Source of the DNA: Phycisphaerales bacterium
Lineage (GTDB): Bacteria; Planctomycetota; Phycisphaerae; Phycisphaerales; UBA1924
DNA: 64,000 bases
Assembly (NCBI GenBank): GCA_030149165.1
Contig: JASBRY010000008.1
Span: 372,001 to 436,000, forward strand
Direction: 5' to 3'
The translations under genes and the position numbers were made by a program. The notes under the pieces were generated by a model, which did no database searches, was not told where the DNA came from, and saw only the letters and a program-made list of their open reading frames with translations. Below are positions 61,261 through 64,000 of this stretch, one piece after another (the stretch's first letter is position 1; each line of letters opens with the position of its first letter).

Positions 61261-62682
61261 ATGCTCAAGTCACGCACCCTCATATTGTTGATTTCGATAG
61301 GCGTGATTGGATTGGCCACCCCGTTCAGCATCGCCTCTGACCAACCTCAATCGGTTGATGTCATCGCGGAGCTTATTGATCAAGCGGATGATGGCGCAAC
61401 CGTCACCGTTCCTGAAGGGATCTACCAAGGAAATCTGATCGTGAGCAAACCGATCACCTTACTCGCCAATGGCCAAGTGATAATCGATGCACTTGGCAGC
61501 GGGACTGTGATTGAACTCCGTACTGAAGGAATCACATTGCGTGGATTCACGGTCCGAGGATCTGGATCAACAGTCGATCACGAACCCGCAGGTGTGCGAG
61601 CGTTTGATGGGCCAGTGATTATTGAAGATAATCGATTCGAGGATGTATATTTCGGGATCGATCTGCGTCAATCACCCGAGACAATCATCCGGAACAACTT
61701 CATCATTGGCAAAGAGCTCGAACTCGGCAGACGCGGCGATGGGATCCGTTTGTGGTGGAGCCATGGGTGTGTGATCCAAGACAACACCGCGATCGACCTC
61801 CGTGACATGGTCTTCTGGTACTCCGAGGACCTGATCATCGAGCGGAACAAGGTTTCGCAGAGCCGATATGGGTTGCACTTTATGTACAGCCACAACACGG
61901 TGATGAGCGAGAATGAACTTACCGACAACTCCGTCGGGATCTACTTGATGTATTCCAACAACATCACGCTCAAGCACAACCGAGTGGTCAACAACCGGGG
62001 CTCCTCGGGCTATGGCATCGGACTCAAAGATTGTGACGATATCATCATCCAAGACAACGCGCTCTTGGCAAACCGTGTTGGGGTCTACATCGACAACAGC
62101 CCATCATCAGTGGATGCGGTTGGACTCATCACACGCAACAGGCTTTCGTTCAATGAGATTGGTCTGCTCGCGACCCCGATCACCCATGACAATGTGATTA
62201 CCGAGAACGCATTTATCGAGAACGAAGAGCAGGTCACCGTTCACGGCGGAGGCCAGCTCACCCTCAACTCCTTTGAGAAAGACGGACGCGGAAACTTCTG
62301 GTCCGACTATGCAGGCTTCGACCTTGAAAACGACGGGATCGGTGATCTTCCGCACGCACCACGCTCGTTGTTCCGCAACTTGCTTGCGCGGGAACCCAAC
62401 CTACGGATCTTTGTGCATAGCCCTGCACAACAAGCGATTGAACTCACGGCTCGTGCATTCCCCGATCTGAGCCCACAACCGATGTTTACCGATCCTCATC
62501 CGCTGAGCTCGGTACCAGCGCTCCAGCTCATGTCGAGTTCAGACTCAACGAATCCCTGGCCGATGGCTGCTCTTTCAGGGGGATTGCTCTTGGCAAGTCT
62601 CTCAGTGGGATGGTTCATCATTTACACACCAGGTAGATCACAAACCCAAAGACTTCATCATCTGAGGAGTGTTGACGCATGA
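61261..62682 (+). CDS. nosD: Nitrous oxide reductase maturation protein NosD
   Basis: The 473-residue protein has a Sec signal and a right-handed beta-helix of many NNI/NTA turns (EDNRFEDVYFGIDLRQS, HNTVMSENELTDNS, NNITLKHNRVVNNRGSSGYGIGLKDCDD), the NosD copper-binding periplasmic fold. A C-terminal membrane helix is present near residue 445 (AALSGGLLLASLSVGWFIIY). With NosF and NosY it delivers sulfur or copper to CuZ. The stop overlaps nosF by 4 bp. Confidence 0.95.
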   Translation: MLKSRTLILLISIGVIGLATPFSIASDQPQSVDVIAELIDQADDGATVTVPEGIYQGNLIVSKPITLLANGQVIIDALGSGTVIELRTEGITLRGFTVRGSGSTVDHEPAGVRAFDGPVIIEDNRFEDVYFGIDLRQSPETIIRNNFIIGKELELGRRGDGIRLWWSHGCVIQDNTAIDLRDMVFWYSEDLIIERNKVSQSRYGLHFMYSHNTVMSENELTDNSVGIYLMYSNNITLKHNRVVNNRGSSGYGIGLKDCDDIIIQDNALLANRVGVYIDNSPSSVDAVGLITRNRLSFNEIGLLATPITHDNVITENAFIENEEQVTVHGGGQLTLNSFEKDGRGNFWSDYAGFDLENDGIGDLPHAPRSLFRNLLAREPNLRIFVHSPAQQAIELTARAFPDLSPQPMFTDPHPLSSVPALQLMSSSDSTNPWPMAALSGGLLLASLSVGWFIIYTPGRSQTQRLHHLRSVDA

Positions 62683-63620
62683 TCAACGCGAAGCAAGTCA
62701 CCAAAAAGTTCGGATCAACACGCGCGGTCGATGGGGTCAGCTTCGAGCTCGGAGCATCCGAGTCGCTCGCTCTCTGGGGAAGCAACGGCGCTGGCAAAAC
62801 CACCCTGATCCGTTGCCTTCTGGGAATCTTCCCGTTCTCGGGACAAGCAAATATAGGGGAGCATGATGTACAACGACACGGCAAACTCGCGCGTGCCATG
62901 GTCGGGTATGTACCTCAGGAGCTCGCGTTTCACGACGATGCACGCCTAGAACGATCGATTCAGTTCTTTGCCAAGTTGCGTGGAATGAGAGTCTCTGATG
63001 CGTCCCGTGTGCTCGACATGGTTGATCTGAGTGGGCACGAGTCCAAACGGGTCCGTGATCTATCCGGCGGCATGAAACAACGGCTCGCACTCGCAATCGC
63101 GCTCATCGCCGACCCCCCCATCATCGTCCTCGATGAGCCGACCTCAAACCTCGATGCGTCAGGACGACAGGAAGTCGTCGAGACCCTCCACAGGCTCCGA
63201 GAGACCGGGAAGACTCTGCTCTTTGCGTCTCATCGTCCGGATGAGGTCCACACACTGGCAAGCCGGGTGCTAGTACTTGAGAAGGGCAAGCTCATCAAAG
63301 ATGTCACTCCAGCACAGCTCTGGCCAACACATCATTCACTCCAAACCATTCGCTTGCACACGACTTCAGAGAATGACGATCATGCAGCGAATGTGCTGCG
63401 AGAAGCGGGCCATACAGTGAATCTCAACGGTCACGGCTTGTGCGTCTCGGTGCCAAATAACCGAAAAGGCGAACCTATGACGCTGCTCGCCCAAGCCTCG
63501 ATCGGTGTCCGCGACTTCGAGATACTCGAGAATATCCAGCCGAGCGAAAGCAATGAACCTAATGCCCATCCCGATGTTGCATTGAATGCTCATAAACAGT
63601 CTAGCGGAAAACAGTCATGA
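62679..63620 (+). CDS. nosF: ABC ATPase NosF
   Basis: The 313-residue ATPase has Walker A WGSNGAGKTTLIRCL (near residue 34), signature LSGGMKQRLALAIAL and Walker B IIVLDEPTSNLD. It begins inside the nosD stop and ends in an ATGA with nosY. In the NosDFY complex it drives substrate transfer across the inner membrane. The C-terminal 90 residues after the ATPase are longer than in minimal ABC proteins, with a regulatory-type fold of unknown role. Confidence 0.93.
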   Translation: MINAKQVTKKFGSTRAVDGVSFELGASESLALWGSNGAGKTTLIRCLLGIFPFSGQANIGEHDVQRHGKLARAMVGYVPQELAFHDDARLERSIQFFAKLRGMRVSDASRVLDMVDLSGHESKRVRDLSGGMKQRLALAIALIADPPIIVLDEPTSNLDASGRQEVVETLHRLRETGKTLLFASHRPDEVHTLASRVLVLEKGKLIKDVTPAQLWPTHHSLQTIRLHTTSENDDHAANVLREAGHTVNLNGHGLCVSVPNNRKGEPMTLLAQASIGVRDFEILENIQPSESNEPNAHPDVALNAHKQSSGKQS

Positions 63621-64000
63621 CCACAATCTCCAACGATCAATACTGCGGGCTCGACCACCGATCAAACTTTAGTCCAGGTCATACATCCAAGGGCTATTGC
63701 ACCCTCTTGTTCGCTCGAAGAGAGTTTCTTGATGCGCTCTCGAGTCGATGGTTCTTGCTGTACACCATCGCGTTCTCTATGCTATCGATTTCGGTATCGT
63801 ACATGTCGCTCGCGGGATCAGGTTCGCAAGGATTTGCGGGGTTCGGACGCACAACTGCGGGACTCCTGAATCTAATCATGCTGGTGGTCCCATTGATGGC
63901 ACTCATCGCAGGCGCTGGATCGATCGCGGGAGAACGCGAACGCGGAACCCTTCTGTATCTACTCGCTCAGCCCATCACGCGCACAGAGCTACTATTTGGC
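63617..64000 (+). CDS. nosY: ABC permease NosY (partial)
   Basis: The first 128 residues are visible; the gene leaves the window. After a polar N-terminus (about 30 residues) come FARREFLDALSSRWFLLYTIAFSMLSISVSYM and LLNLIMLVVPLMALIAGAGSIAGERERGTLLYLLAQPITRTELLFG, the ABC-2/NosY pattern with the GERERGTLE-like motif. The ATG overlaps the nosF stop (ATGA). It was not on the ORF track. It forms the membrane part of NosDFY. Confidence 0.88.
   Translation, partial: MTTISNDQYCGLDHRSNFSPGHTSKGYCTLLFARREFLDALSSRWFLLYTIAFSMLSISVSYMSLAGSGSQGFAGFGRTTAGLLNLIMLVVPLMALIAGAGSIAGERERGTLLYLLAQPITRTELLFG

Overview
The window looks like chromosome from a Planctomycetota bacterium of the Phycisphaerae type. 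The clues are a fused CcoN-CcoO cbb3 oxidase subunit, a secreted protein with a PEP-CTERM-like tail ending in RRRRA, a neighbour with a Planctomycete-type dockerin-like C-terminus, a histone H1-like Lys/Ala repeat protein, and dispersed cell-wall genes. This placement is inference from gene content; there is no rRNA in the window.

Region 1 (1-6195, minus strand) is a cbb3 cytochrome oxidase operon in the order ccoNO-ccoQ-ccoP-ccoG-ccoH-(TauE/SafE, ccoS-like position)-ccoI, the last cut by the window edge. Its promoter carries a perfect 17-bp inverted repeat that fills the space between the -35 and -10 boxes. Region 2 (6.6-34.4 kb) is housekeeping: a DUF4097 lipoprotein, greA, a small cell-wall/division block (murC-murB-ddl-ftsQ-like), a degenerate M16 peptidase, a histone-like gene, yidC-mnmE, two tandem clpP genes, an orphan ABC ATPase group, rnr-cpeT-like-FAD oxidoreductase, and phhA-NAT-thiL.

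Region 3 (34.5 to about 43.4 kb) is an accessory island beginning at a tRNA-Ile(GAT) gene. A tyrosine recombinase reads into the tRNA on the opposite strand. It is followed by an excisionase-like gene, a 755-bp spacer, a single-chain MmeI-like (type IIL) restriction-modification enzyme, an unrecognised protein with a possible N-terminal HTH, and two secreted proteins. I could not find a right attachment repeat.

Region 4 (43.7-49.2 kb) is an operon for a membrane-fusion protein plus a MacB/LolD-type ABC exporter with two FtsX-type permeases, bracketed by a Cys-rich secreted protein and a lipoprotein. Region 5 (49.5-64 kb) is a respiratory nitrogen island: a lipoprotein, a CcsB-CcsA cytochrome c synthetase fusion, nrfH-nrfA (ammonifying nitrite reductase), an alginate-export-type porin, a divergent Rrf2 regulator with three Cys, a membrane-anchored dihaem cytochrome c, clade II nosZ, nosB-like, nosD, nosF and a partial nosY.

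Together regions 1 and 5 suggest a facultative bacterium able to use low oxygen (cbb3), nitrite (to ammonium) and nitrous oxide (to N2). No nirS, nirK or norB is visible, so N2O would be taken from outside or made elsewhere in the genome. The most unusual points are NrfA carrying CxxCH rather than CxxCK at the predicted catalytic haem, the operator-like repeats in the cco promoter and the rrf2/nos intergenic region, and the array of TGACA boxes upstream of the unknown island gene.
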